NCBI GenBank assembly: GCA_024449915.1
Contig: JAMZAV010000804.1
Location: forward strand, 124,001 to 188,000
DNA from: Sweltsa coloradensis
Lineage: Eukaryota; Arthropoda; Insecta; Plecoptera; Chloroperlidae
DNA: 64,000 bases
Reading direction: 5' to 3'
This document shows, in pieces, positions 46,047 to 57,849 of the stretch. A model generated the notes under the pieces. The model was not told the origin of the DNA, ran no database searches, and saw nothing but the letters and a program-made list of their open reading frames with translations. The position numbers and the translations under genes were made by a program. How positions within the stretch are numbered: position 1 is the stretch's first letter; every line of letters begins with the position of its first letter.

Positions 46047-46769
46047 TTAAAAGTTTTATTATACTTGCTATTCAACAATTATGCAGGACTTGAAACTTGA
46101 AAGAAACAAACCTTGTCCTGAAGCACGCCTGAAGTCTTGAACCAAGTTCACAAGTCGATGAGCGTTGTATGCTTATGTCACAGATAACAGAGTACACTAT
46201 TATCTGTGGTTATGTAGTGTGGTCTGGGGTATCGGGGAAGGGGGGTGGGGGTGGGGTGGAGTTGATTTGGTACCAACAAAATTTATATCGTAAATAATCC
46301 TGCCTATATATAAATATATACCGATAGTAACAATTGTATTTGTCCCGGAGTTTACGCATTGCATATGGCATATTTATCAGTTGAAAAAAATTGTTGAGAT
46401 TTGTTCTAATTTGTAGTCAATTACGAAATTAAATCCCCTGATGTTTGCTTTTTTATAATTAATTACAATGAAAGTATGGTCACAGATAAGGAATTACAAG
46501 AAATTCATTGTAATGAATTTCATTCCAACTACCTATTTACCAACTTATTCACTCTTTGTGATGACTTTGATAATATTTCGACGTTGCGTCTCATATTTTG
46601 GCAGCGGTGCTAATCGAGACGTGAGAGTGATGCATGGAGATAAAACAACACTAAACACTCTCTGTGTGCATTTTTCCTTCCTCAATTCCCCCCCCCCCCC
46701 CACACTCTACTGTAATGCATATTGAAGGGTTGTCGCGGTTAGTCGTAAAATAGACCATCTTAGAAGCTG
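46047..46769. other. No gene recognised; G-rich tract
   Basis: Contains GGGGAAGGGGGGTGGGGGTG (from about 46234), a strong G-quadruplex candidate. Nothing else supported. Confidence 0.5.
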
Positions 46770-47970
46770 AGGTTTTTTTTTATACCTGCTGTATTCTCTT
46801 TCTGTTCTATTGTTCTATTTATTTTTTGATATTTTTTTGTTTAATTGCAAATATCTAATAATGTTGTTAAAAAGCGTGTGTCTTGAATTTCATTTTTTGG
46901 ACGAAATTTTATGATAAAAACTGACTAAGTTATGGATAATGCTTCAATAATATATTTTAATAATAAAAAAGTAATCTTTATCTATTTCAGTCAGTTTTGA
47001 TCGTAGACACTAGGGAAAAAAACACATTTCATAACTCAAGCTACACATTTGAACCATGTTATTAAATATTTGCAATTATAAAAAAAAAATTTCGTTGAAT
47101 AAATTATTTTCATCACAATAGATTTGAAATGGGTGAAGGTGCTCCTCTTTATTTAGCAGGGTCCAGTGTGTTTTTGTTATCTATGGGTGGAATCTTTGGA
47201 GGAAGTTCTCAGGAAGCTGGGGTTTTTCGACCTGCTGTCTTCTCTTCCAGTTCTATTGTTCTATTTATACATTTATGTCTTGATTTTTTTTTGTTTAATT
47301 GCAAATATCTAATAACATTGTTAAAATATTAAGCGTGTATCTTGAATTTCATTTTTTTGGACGAAATTCTACGATAAAAACTGACTGAGTTACAGATAAT
47401 GCTTCTATAATATATCTTAATAATAAAAAAGTAATCTTTATATATTTCAGTCAGTTTTGATCGTAGACACTAGGGAAAAAACGCATTTCAAAACTCAAGC
47501 TACACATTTGAACCATGTTATTAAATATTGGCAATTATAAAAAAAATATTCCGCTGAATAAATTATTTTCATCACAATAGATTTGAAATGGGTGAAGGCG
47601 CTCCTCTTTATTTAGCAGGGTCCAGTGTGTTTTTGTTATCTATGGGTGGAATCTTTGGAGGAAGTTCTCAGGAAGCTGGGGTTTTTCGACCTGCTGTCTT
47701 CTCTTCCAGTTCTATTGTTCTATTTATACATTTATGTATTGATTTTTTTTGTTTAATTGCAAATATCTAATAACGTTGTTAAAATATTAAGCGTGTATCT
47801 TGAATTTCACTTTTTTGGACGGAATTCTACGATAAAAACTGACTGAGTTACGGATAATGCTTCTAAAATATATTTTAATAATAAAAAAGTAATCTTTATA
47901 TATTTCAGTCAGTTTTGATCGTAGACACTAGGGAAAAAAATGCATTTCAAAACTCAAGCTACACATTTGG
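46770..47970. repeat. Tandem repeat, ~455-bp unit, about 2.7 copies
   Basis: TTAATTGCAAATATCTAATA recurs at 46841, 47294 and 47752 (spacings 453 and 458). TCAGTCAGTTTTGATCGTAG and ACTCAAGCTACACATTTG recur in each unit. Units 2 and 3 both carry an open frame beginning MGEGAPLYLAGSSVFLLSMG then GIFGGSSQEAGVFRPAV; unit 1 has only its end. The frame is preceded by CATCACAATAG, which could be a splice acceptor, but no donor or family is recognised. Confidence 0.9.
47129..47332 (+). other. Open frame in tandem repeat, possible exon-like segment
   Basis: 67 residues, Gly/Ser-rich and hydrophobic, with no known domain. The 47588-47770 copy is identical over the first 50 residues. It may be repeat noise or a duplicated exon. 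The nucleotide difference between copies in the first 140 bp is one silent change (GGT/GGC), too few to infer selection. Confidence 0.25.
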
Positions 47971-48232
47971 GCTCGGTCTACATGTTATTTCAGATTATTG
48001 TTATTATCAAATAGCCTAAAGGCAATTGTACTCTCTATTTAATTAATCATATTTTTATATTGTTATATTTGTGTAAGTTTTCTAGGGCTAGGCCTAGCCT
48101 ACCTAAAATACCAAAACAAATTGCAAAGAAATGTAAATAAAAGGTAATTTTCATTGAAAAGTTATAAAAATTGTTTTTGTCACAGATAATAAGTGAACAA
48201 TAATATTGCGATGAGTAAAAAAAAGTAAAAAA
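47971..48232. other. No gene recognised
   Basis: AT-rich, with GCTAGGCCTAGCCTACC near 48086. Confidence 0.5.
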
Positions 48233-48308
48233 GTTTTCCCAGACGGGATTCGAACCGGCGACTTCTCACACTTCAACCAAGTTCTCTAACCACTCGGCCA
48301 ACGGGACC
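48233..48308 (-). other. tRNA-derived sequence (SINE head or tRNA pseudogene)
   Basis: The minus strand begins GGTCCCGTTGGCCGAGTGGT. It contains an A-box (TGGCCGAGTGGTTAGAG) and a perfect B-box (GGTTCGAATCC), the internal RNA polymerase III promoter. The anticodon stem pairs poorly and no variable arm suits a Ser/Leu type, so it is probably not a working tRNA. A pol III-driven SINE is possible; no tail was identified. Confidence 0.55.
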
Positions 48309-48678
48309 ACAATGGGCAGTCCTTCAAAAGCGGTACTTATGCAGATGCACACTAACTTGCGATGAGCGTAAATAATTTGTCATGACAATTAGGACACTTT
48401 AAATACTTCTAAGGCTATTCCACCGCGTTTTTCTATTTTCCAAAATATGCTACTAAGTTAAAATATAGTGCATGGCTTTGAAACATGGCTATTTTAGAAA
48501 ATCAAAAATATTTTTTCCAAATTTTTCTTATCCGGTACACGGCCAATATAGCCACCTCAAAATAATTTCAAACTTCAATTTGCCAGGGCACACCATTCAA
48601 CGTACGGTGTTGTGCTTTTGTGACATTAATTTTTAAATGTTTTTCTATGGACTGACTGAGAGAAAACAGATTTATTTT

Positions 48679-49041
48679 AACAATTGTCCGGCTTACGTAG
48701 CTGCAGCTGAACGGCATGGCGCCTCAGGCAAGGCGCCGGCACGCCGCACACAGGAGGCCCCACGACGCCTACCTGCCTCCCCAGTTCGTGACGGCCGTTC
48801 GTTTGCTACTGCGACGGCGGCCTCCGCGCGTCCCGTCCCCACCCCAGGGCCTCACCCTCCGGTGCCATCGCCTCAGGAGCCCTGTCCCACGCACTCTCCG
48901 GATATCGACACAAACGATCCCTGGCAAGCTGTCATAGTCGTCTGCCAGACGATGCTCATGTTCGCGAAAAATAAGACGGTTGTCACGATGGCCACCATGC
49001 TCATGTCAATGGCGGAAGAAATGACTCATCATGGCCCCTAA
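48679..49041 (+). CDS. Jockey-type LINE ORF1 C-terminus, 5'-truncated
   Basis: The GC-rich coding style starts at about 48679 with NCPAYVAAAERHGAS, which looks like the end of a gag-type zinc knuckle (CPxY follows the last Cys). A Pro/Ala/Arg-rich tail leads to MLMSMAEEMTHHGP. Its stop (49039-49041) overlaps the ATG of ORF2 by 11 bp, the usual Jockey arrangement. Upstream of 48679 the sequence turns AT-rich, so this is a 5'-truncated copy. It would package LINE RNA. Confidence 0.65.
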   Translation, partial: NNCPAYVAAAERHGASGKAPARRTQEAPRRLPASPVRDGRSFATATAASARPVPTPGPHPPVPSPQEPCPTHSPDIDTNDPWQAVIVVCQTMLMFAKNKTVVTMATMLMSMAEEMTHHGP

Positions 49042-51486
49042 ACTTCCACCTGGTCTCCACCTCCTGTCCTGGAACGCCGACGGAAACGTGCGGGCAAAGA
49101 CACCAGAACTCCTCCACCTAATGAGGCAATATAACATCCATGTTGCCCTCATTCAGGAGACACATCTCTTGCCTGGCGAGGTGTGGAAGGTTGCAAACCA
49201 TGCGGTCTACCGCACGGACCGACCGCTGCGGCCAGGGAGGCGGGGAAGAGCCAGTGGTGGCACGGCTATCCTAGTCAACCGTACGGTCCTCCACCATGAA
49301 CTACCGCTGCCGCGCCTCCGCACTATCGAGGCCACTGCTGTCCACGTTCGTTTCCCGGGTGGCGCTCTACGCCTCATCTCAGCTTATAAGCCCCCGGCGT
49401 CGCCTCTCCTCAACGCGGACCTCTCCGCGCTCATGGACGATCCTCTTCCCACCATACTGGGAGGCGACTCAATCCCAAACACCCAGCCGGGCACTCACCG
49501 GGTCCCCCAATGTAAGCGGCAATGTTTTGTACGCTCATGTGCTTGGGGCGAGCATACGGGTAGCCGGCCCCGTGATCCCACCACTTCCCGTACACCCTGT
49601 TTCATGCACCTGACGTCCTGGCTTTGCCTTAATCTAAAAACGTTGCCCCCCTACGACCTTATTACAGTAACACCCTCACCTCAGACCACAATCGTGGTTA
49701 TCCGCTTTGGGGGAAAGACTCCTACAGACTCCCCCCCTCCCCCCCAACTACAATTGGGCGCTGGAAAAATTTCCCATTCCCCCGGGGCATCACCGCGGTG
49801 CCGCCTTTTTGCCCACGCCAGCCGCCACGATGAGACATTTGGGCCTTTTGGGTGGCTCTATCCTGCAAGGTGTAGCCGCGAGTGTCCCCACGCGCACCCA
49901 GGGGAGGCTCAGCTATATGATTTTCCCGCGCGCCTTGCACGTCGTCCGCTCAAGAACCAACTCGTCACGCTGGCAGCGGCCCCAGACCCGACTCATTTGC
50001 AGCGTAAAACCGGCTGCGCACGCGAAAACTGACATAGCACTACAGGGCTTCCCTGTGGGAAGACGCCGTGTCCAACCCCAGGACGCCGACGGGTCCCCTC
50101 TGGCGGGTGGCTCGAGCACTACAAGACCCCTCAAACCCGGGCCCGCCCCCCCCAGGGCCCAACCCTCTTGCATGCAGCCCGGGAAAAAAAGGCAACGTTT
50201 TTGCAGATGCTCTGGAGGGGCTTTCCAGCCCAACCCGCCTACTGCCCGGGCACCTCGCATCGTCAGGGGTGCGTCTTGGTTCGACGATCCCCGCCACAGC
50301 CCTTGCCCCGAGACGGGCAGGCACTCGTGGGTTTGGGCCCACTAGTGCTGGCCGCCCCCCCCGGGAAAGGGACCTGGCGGTGATGGCTCACTGGGCCCCG
50401 GTTCTAAGGGAAATGCCAGATGGCGGGCACACCGTAGTCGCCATCTTTAATGTTCCCGGCCCCCCACCATTTTTTCCCTCGTCTGGAAGGGGGCAAAGGG
50501 GTTGCGTTCCTCAAACCGGGAAAACCCCCCAAGGGACCCTCGAGCTACCGACCTATAAGTCTTTCCCCTCATGCTATCCAAGGTTTTTTGAGCGCATTTC
50601 CTTCCCGTGTTCAGGCCCACGTAGGGGCCCGGCCATCTCCTCCGATGAAAAATTCGGGTTCCGGTCGGGCCACTCCATGGTACATCATCTTACCCGGGTG
50701 GTGTCCCACATAACCGATGGATGGAACACGGGTAAATGCACTGCGGGCGTCTTCCTCGATGTGTCGAAAGCCTTCGACCGAGTCTGGCACGAGGGACTCC
50801 TCAAGAAATTCATTTCCATGGAGTTCCCGCCTTATCTAATACACCTCCTCCGTGCATACCTTCATCGACGCTCCTTTTACGTATCCCGGGGGGATGCAAC
50901 ATCAACACATCGTCCTGTTGCCGCCGGGGTCCCACAGGGCTCAGTCCTCAGCCCCAGCCTCTTCAACCTATATACCCAGGACTTTCCACCGCCTCCCCGT
51001 CACGTCATCGCCGCCATGTTTGCCGACGACTTCGTGGCCTTGTCTACGTCCCGCACAGCGCATGGGGCAGTCTTGTTCAGGTCCGGCCAGCGCTATCTCA
51101 ATACCGTGGCCAGCTGGTACAGTCTCTGGCGCATGGGGCTCAATGCGGCAAAGACGTCTGCCACGCTCTTCAGCTGGGCTAGGGGCCAGGATCCACCATC
51201 ATTTAGGCTTAATGGAGAAGCTATCAAATGGGCGTCGTCCAACAAGTGCCTGGGCCTTACCCTGGACCGCCACCTTACCTGGGGACCTCATGTCAGCGCG
51301 GTAGCAGCCACAGCGACCGGCAAGCTATCTTCCCTCTATCCCTTGCTGCGAGCTCCTGCGATGCCGATTGCTCTCAAGCTTCACCTGTACTCGGCCGTCA
51401 TCTGGCCGACGTTTGCGTACGCCTCCCCAGTGTGGTCGAGCTCCGCCGACGTCCACCTCTCCAAACTACAGACCAACCTGAACAAG
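49031..51486 (+). pseudogene. Jockey-type LINE ORF2: APE endonuclease and RT, interrupted
   Basis: ORF2 begins with an APE endonuclease (LLSWNADGN, VALIQETHLL, GGTAILVNR, RLISAYKPP, TILGGD), frameshifts near 49470 and stays disordered to ~50640. The RT then reads cleanly: KFGFRSGHSMVHHLTRVV, GVFLDVSKAFDRVWHEGLL, AGVPQGSVLSPSLFNLYT, catalytic FADDF, CLGLTLDRHLTWGPHV. It is cut at 51486 by a large insertion; the C-terminus is at 60091. GC content and codon use differ strongly from the surrounding AT-rich elements. Confidence 0.87.
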
Positions 51487-51699
51487 GTCCGTGAAGTTGG
51501 CACCCCCCATTCATCCGATCTCATTCAAACTCAACAAATATTTAGTGCTGAATTAGTGCTAATTAGTGCTGTTAATCCCAGAATTAGTGCTGCCTTAAAA
51601 CGTTTAATGTTGTTGTTGATCGCTGAATTGAATGACGCCACGGGACTACAATGTAATCGAATTAGGCCTTTTATAGGAAAATGCCTTCTAAAGTGTATA

Positions 51700-52112
51700 T
51701 TTGTTTCTTCACGGCCTCCTTGACAAATTTCATAACAATCGGAACATTATTTTTCGAAATATGATTACCAATGAGTTTTTAAGGTCTTGACCGATTTAGC
51801 TGAAAATTTGTAAAATAGGAGAGAATGTTGTACTACTTATTGACTTTGCAAAATTTAACAACGATCGGAACATTTTTTAAAAAAAATTTTTTAAATTTTT
51901 TTTTTTTTTTTTTTAACCAACGATCGGATTTTGTTCAAAAACTATACAGCAACCCGCCTAGGTGGTCTGTACATGTGTGCAAAATTTCAGGTCGATCAGA
52001 GAAACGGTGCGACCTGTATCGAAGCAGTAACAGAAAAAAAACAAACAAAACAAAAACAAAAACAGACATTCGAGCCATAAGAGTCAAGTGGAGACGCTCG
52101 CTACGCTCGCTC
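51700..52112 (-). mobile_element. Helitron-like element, family B, inverted copy
   Basis: Reverse complement of 13719-14080: shares GAAACGGTGCGACCTGTATC, AACAAAATCCGATCGTTGG (as complement) and CAACCCGCCTAGGTGGT. The 5' terminus (CTCGCTACGCTCGCTCAATT on +) is at 52112; the 3' CTAG end is not seen, so this copy is truncated. Confidence 0.65.
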
Positions 52113-52960
52113 AATTATGCAACAGGATTCGACCGTGCGCAGCACAATTGTATCATTTAAAAAATATTATCCCATATAGTTTACTACGTATGGTTTATAT
52201 CGCAATGGTTGAGTCAATCATCTCGTATGCACTGTTGGCCTGGGGAAATGCCTCTAATATGTTTATTAATCAAATAGAAAGTTTACAGAAAAATATATTA
52301 AAAACAATTCTACCCAATCATATAACAGATCATTGTTCGTCAAACGAGTTGTTCAAAATATCTGATTTGCTTCCCGTAAATGTTATGTATATATATAAGT
52401 TAATAACTAAATTTTATTATAATGATGAACACAAAATTAAAATTGACCATAGCATATATACAAGAGCGTAAGCCGCAAATGACTACAGAGTTCCTTTGAC
52501 AGCAAACAAATATGGTGAGCGATCTCTGCAGGTAAGTGTGCCGCAGAGTTTTAATCTCTTGCCGCCGGAATTAAAAGAATTGGAAAGGTTGAGCCAAGTC
52601 AAGAAAAGAGTTAAAGAGTTTCTTTTGTCCAATTTAATGTGGAATTTGTTAAATTATTTTTCTTTTCCTTTTTTTCCAGAGCTCTTTTTGTATGAGTAAC
52701 TGTTCATTTTATTTTTGTGTTTTGTTATTCAAATTTGAATTGATTAATAAGTCTTTATAATTTATATTGTTAAACATTATCTAGGAATTTGCCATGGAAT
52801 CTGCATTCCGTATCTAGCATGTAACTTTAGTATGTAATAATTATTGTCATAAGAATATAACCCAAAGACAAGCTTATCAAAGCTTTGTGGACGGGCAATC
52901 GAATAAAATTGTTATTATTAATACTGGAGAAAACTTTATTGCAAAAAAATAAAATAAATA
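52113..52960 (+). pseudogene. CR1-like LINE RT C-terminus and 3' UTR
   Basis: The frame reads LCNRIRPCAAQLYHLKNIIP, RMVYIAMVESIISYALLAWG, then (after one stop near 52470) YGERSLQVSVPQSFNLLPPE and LKELERLSQVKKRVKEFLL, the conserved C-terminal block of the CR1-like family also seen at 34.0-34.5 kb. The catalytic RT is missing. The 3' UTR leads to (ATT)n at 52969. It lies inside the large inverted-repeat insertion. Confidence 0.8.
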
Positions 52961-52966
52961 TATATA

Positions 52967-52968
<2 letters not shown>

Positions 52969-53050
<82 letters not shown>

Positions 53051-53063
53051 TATTATTATTATG
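52969..53063. repeat. (ATT)n microsatellite
   Basis: Follows the CR1-like 3' end; preceded by a short (AT)n. Confidence 0.95.
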
Positions 53064-53437
53064 TTGCCAAGCTTTTCAAGGATATAGTTACAAGGCAGTG
53101 TACGTTTATTGGATGAGCTTAGCGAGCGTAGCGAGCGAAGCGAAGATTCCATTTCACTACACTGGAGAAAAAAATCAGGAATGTTTTTTTTTTATTTTTT
53201 CCGTATTTTTGTCTGTTTGTTAACACGATTCCGGCTAAACCGATACTCCAATTGCGATCAAATTTTCTGGAGGCCTTCGAAATCTCTAAATTTAGAGCAC
53301 CCACGTTTTTGAGCGCAATGAAAAAATTATTTCTCGTGAAAATCGCAATTTTACGATTTTTTTCGATTTTAAAAAATTGTCTTCGACTTAAAAAAAAAGC
53401 TTTATTCGATTGCAATGATTTTTTCACAGAACCCTTA

Positions 53438-54756
53438 TTGGATGAGCGTAGCGAGCGAGGCAAAGATCCCATTTCACGACACTGGAGAACAAAATCCGGA
53501 ATGTTTTTTTTCTTTCTTTTTTTTCTGTATTTTTGTGTGTTTGTTCACACGATTCCGGCTAAACCAATACTCCAATTGAAATGAAATTTGATGGAGGCCT
53601 TTGAAATCTCTGAACTTAGAACTGCCACGTTTTTGAGCGCAATCGGAAAATTATTTCTTATGAAAATCGCAATTTTACGATTTTTTTTTATTTAAAAAAA
53701 AAATCTTTGACTTATAACACCTGTATGCTTTATCTGATTTTAATGATTTTTTCCCACAGAACCTTAATTTTATGAATTAAGATATTTTGTGAAATTTGAG
53801 CGCAATCGAAAAATTATTTATCATGAATATCGAAATTTTACGTTTTTTTTTCTTTTTTAAAACAGTTCTTTGACTTATAACACCTACATGCTTTATCCTA
53901 TTGCCATGATTTTTTCACAGAACCTTAATTTTATGTACTAGGAAAACGCTAAAGTCCCGTCGCGTTGATGGATGAGCTTTTTTGTAAGTTTTTAGTTTGC
54001 GTGGGATCTTTTTACTAATCAAGTGCCTTTTGAACGCATTGTTGGTGGTTGTTGTCAAGTTTCTATTGTTACTTGTAAATTGTTGTTATAAACCTTAAAA
54101 AACTTATATTAAAACCTTTATTTATATGGATTCTGGCTCATTTTTTCATTTTTTTCTTTCAAAAAACAATACATCACCATTACCTTAATGTCCATGTGAA
54201 ATATGAACGTTCTAGCCCTACTCGTTTGGTCAGAATAGGCCCAAATGTCACGAAAATTTCGCGCTAAAAATCGGAAAAAACCCGTAAATGTACGATATTT
54301 ATGAGAAATATTTCTTCGATTGTACCCAAAAACCTAGCAAGTCTAAGTTCAGAGATTTCGAAGGTCCCCTCCAATTTTCATCAAGATCGCATATGCCGTT
54401 TGCCCGGTAGAGAGCGAACAAACAGACAGAAAAACAAACAAACAAACAAAAAAAACAAACAAAAAAACATTGGAGCTAAATGTTTTGAGGGGTCAGTGAA
54501 ATTGAAGTCTTCACTTCGCTCGCTACGCTCATCCAATTAATATATTCGTGTTAAATTTGAGTGCAATCGAATAATTATTTCTTATGAAAATTGCAATTTT
54601 ACGATTTTATTCTTTTTTTAAATCACGATTAATTAAAAAAAATCTACTTAGTAATGATTTTTTCACAGAACAACAGAAAATCCGCATGCATGCATGCATG
54701 CACCAATTACGCTCATCCTACAACGCGCCTGAAAAAGCGTTTGCCAAGCTTCCTAG
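53438..54756 (+). mobile_element. Helitron-like element, second-level insertion
   Basis: The target is an internal repeat of the same family: CAGAACCCTTA on the left and TTTTATGAATACATATATTC on the right rejoin to match intact repeats (19453, 54907). No target bases are duplicated. Ends are TTGGATGAGCGTAGCGAGCG and CTTCCTAG. Confidence 0.65.
53938..54536 (-). mobile_element. Helitron-like element, third-level insertion, 599 bp
   Basis: On the minus strand it runs TTGGATGAGCGTAGCGAGCG to GCGTTTTCCTAG. The flanks AATTTTATGTA and TTAATATATTCG rejoin into an internal repeat of the host copy without duplication. A hairpin-capable AACGC...GCGTT (as GCGT...ACGCG) precedes the CTAG end. Confidence 0.65.
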
Positions 54757-55079
54757 TTTTATGAATACATATATTCGTGTGAAATTTGAGCGTAATCTAA
54801 AAATTATTACTCATGAAAATTGCAAGTTTTCGCTTTTTTCGGTTTAAAAAAAAATTCTTCGGCTTGTAACACCTACATGCTTTATCCGATTGTAATGATT
54901 TTTTCACAGAACCTTAATTTTATGAATTAATATATTATTGTGAAATTTGAGCGCAATCAAAAAATTATTACTTATGAAAATCGCAATTTCACGTTTTTTT
55001 CGTTAAAACAAAATACGCTCATCCAACAACGCGCCTGAAATAGCGTTTGCGAAGCTTCCTAGATATATTCACGTTTATC

Positions 55080-55400
55080 TGATCTAATGTCTGTGAAAGT
55101 TAAAAGTTAATATGACGATGAAAGACATTATTTTAACATTGATTCGTTCTAACGTCAATGGAAGTGTTTTGTATGACGATGATATTCATTTTTTTATATT
55201 GATGTTGATCCGATCTAATGTCTGTGAAAGTAAGAATTTAATATGACGATGATATACATTATTTTTATATTGATGTTGATCCGAACTAATGTCTGTGAAA
55301 GCTAGAATTTTGTACTACGATTATATACATTTTTTTAAACATTGATCTGTTCTAGCATCGATGGAAGTTAGTGTTTTGTACTACGATGGCATACGTTTAA
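55080..55400. repeat. ~68-bp minisatellite, five diverged units
   Basis: GATCTAATGTCTGTGAAAG-like words occur at about 55080, 55147, 55211, 55283 and 55350 (64-72 bp apart), each followed by TATGACGATGATATACATT-like sequence. Confidence 0.8.
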
Positions 55401-55777
55401 TATTATGCACATTGTAGTGAGCCAATATTCTAATATGAACGGAAGTTTATTGTCAATATTAACGATCGTGGATACTTACCTTTTGATTTTTATATACTAC
55501 AATTCAGAAATTAAAAAAGTCCGCCCGGTTGGGGCAAACAATTAAACCTATGGGAGTGTTTCCCGATTAACCAAATCGAGAAATTACCTTTTGATGTTTA
55601 GCATATTATATGGATCCGGCTTTGTTTTTGTATTTTATTATGTTACCTACTATCCTAATTGCTATTCGGAAGAGTTTTACAATGCACATTTTAAATTTGA
55701 TTTAAAATGTTCGTTGCAAATTAGAATTAATAGCGTCGTCTCAAAAGTATCTTTTAAAATAAGTGTTGACCTGTTCA

Positions 55778-55782
<5 letters not shown>

Positions 55783-55828
<46 letters not shown>

Positions 55829-55832
55829 ATTG
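55783..55832. repeat. (AAAT)n microsatellite
   Basis: About twelve AAAT units, directly before repeat D. It may be a retroelement tail. Confidence 0.95.
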
Positions 55833-55837
55833 TATTT

Positions 55838-56170
55838 AGAGTCTACCCACTCAGTTATAGAACTGATTTTCAGTGGGGGACTTTAAATCAAAGCGACCAA
55901 GCCAACCCTGTAGACCCCGACGCAATCGACGAGTGAGCGATAACCAACCAAAGATCGATATTTTAATAGGAAATATAGCAATCAGTGGTATGGACAGTGC
56001 GAGCACCCGCGAATCAACGCCAGAATCAACAAGGCCGATTCAGAACAACTCTGAATTTATTATGTGCTTCGTTGCTAGGACGGCTCCAAAGTCACCGTTT
56101 ACAAACTCCTAAGACAAGAACTGATGGACTTAAGTCCAAATCAGAAGTTAAAAAACTTCTGCCTTCATAA
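55838..56170 (+). repeat. Dispersed repeat D, best-preserved copy
   Basis: Begins GTCTACCCACTCAGTTATAG with a perfect 6-bp hairpin (TCAGTT ATAG AACTGA). Matches 18370-18700, and its start matches 30355-30400. Short open frames cross it without known motifs. Adjacent (AAAT)n suggests it may be the 3' end of a minus-strand LINE. Confidence 0.7.
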
Positions 56171-57849
56171 TATTTACTGTTGTCATTTTTAGGGAACATC
56201 ATATTCAATATGTGATACCGTTGATTACCTGTTTTCATTGCTAATCCTACGTTGATATAATAATAACATTAAGAAAACGTATGAGAAATAACACTTGATA
56301 TGAACATTATAATATTCTGTTGATTTTAATGTATAACGTAGAAAGTGAATTATACTGTTCAACGTATATGTACAAATACATACTTATAATATTCATTATT
56401 ATACCCCTACTTTGTCTTGCTAGGAGTATTTCCTATCCAAAATCATGTAATATTATGTCTGTGAATCCACGTTTGAAAATCACCCCTTCGTGGATAAAAT
56501 AGCTTTATGGTAAAAAGTAGTATAACAATTTAGTCTCAATATACGGTAAGCAAATAATCCAACGTTTTTTTTTTTTTTACATCAAGGCATTGCCGCATTG
56601 ATCACAAATTTTGATGAGTGATATATATCCCAGTGGACTCACCGAAAGTCAGTTGGCTATAAAGTGAATAATTTATTTCACCTCTTTAGCATGCAAAGAA
56701 TCCCCAAAAGCCCACAATTTGTTTAGTTTTAAGAAGTTCTCATTTTGGGTCAACTAAACTTTAGATTTGGAAGTATAATGGCCCAATGAACTCATCTGAA
56801 TTTTTTGGTCACAATAATATCTTAGTTATACAGAAAACATAGATGATTTAGGCGCGGCTGCAGAGCCAGAGATGCCTCCTAATTAGGGGATTCCTACGGT
56901 TGCTATTGGATTGTTTTATTGCATGTTATTTTCCATAAGTTTAACAAACCCCTTGACAATTGGGGAGTTCTCTGGACATCTGTGCATCCGGGCTTTAGTG
57001 TCCTTTGCCAAATAATATGTAAAAACGATTATAATTTGTATATATTTTTATGTTTATTTGTTTATATATTTTGTATACATAATTATGATAACAATAAGAA
57101 TAAGAATAATATAAAAAATATGATATATTTTTATTGTTTAACTTTGGTTTTATAGTAGGCGGCTATGACGCTGTTATGTTGGTTCTTTGGACATAAATTA
57201 AAAAAGTGCATCCCAATACTAGGCCTAAGCATAGGTTAACACTAAATGTAAAATTGGTCCCATAATTGTCCCCTGTCAAGCACCCAGGTGGGCATAGGCC
57301 TAGAATTAAAGGGGTGTACCTTAAAATATATTGTTAGCCTAACACTAGGCATAAACGTGCCAGCGAATAATCATAAGGGAACAGTAATAGTACATTAAAA
57401 ATTCCAATCGCTCACAATAATTAGGGGAAAATACAAAATAAATATAATATATTTTCAATTTAAATGTTTTGACTGACTTCCCAGTTATAATTTTAATGGT
57501 ATAATGAATAAGATGCCAACAAAATATAATTTGTATATATTAACTATATTGCCAAATAAATAATCTAAACAAATCAACAATTATCAACTTATTTGGCTCA
57601 TTGTGAATTCTTCCAGGCATTAAAAATGAAGAATTTGGATGATTCTCTCAATTTACGCAGGCCTGTTGTCAAATTCATTCATCTAAAAACAACAATGTGA
57701 GGTCTACAGTTCGTTCACAGAACCACCTCAGCGTTTGTTTTTATGTTCCAAGTATCTCAGCTGTGTGGCAACATTTAAAAAATATGTGAATTATATCACT
57801 TAGTAACCATTAGAGGGTTAAATGTACCTTTACATTTTTGGTACAATAA
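56171..57849. other. No gene recognised
   Basis: AT-rich interior of the large insertion. No frame carries a motif; no strong repeat. Confidence 0.5.

Larger units (their letters stand above)
53109..55062 (+). mobile_element. Helitron-like element (family C), outer copy of a three-level nest
   Basis: Starts TTGGATGAGC (53109) and ends CTAG (55059-55062) after GCTCATCCAACAACGCGCC. It contains another plus copy (53438-54756), which contains a minus copy (53938-54536). All share ~160-170-bp internal repeats (GAGCGCAATCGAAAAATTAT; CACAGAACCTTAATTTTATG). No ORF. Confidence 0.6.

Noticed and set aside
48233..48308. Functional tRNA-Ser gene
   Set aside because: A- and B-boxes are good, but the anticodon stem does not pair and the long variable arm of tRNA-Ser is missing.
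49722..51494. Several overlapping long frames on both strands in 49.7-51.5 kb
   Set aside because: Shadows of the GC-rich Jockey ORF2, where stops are rare in every frame; only the frame with RT motifs is kept.
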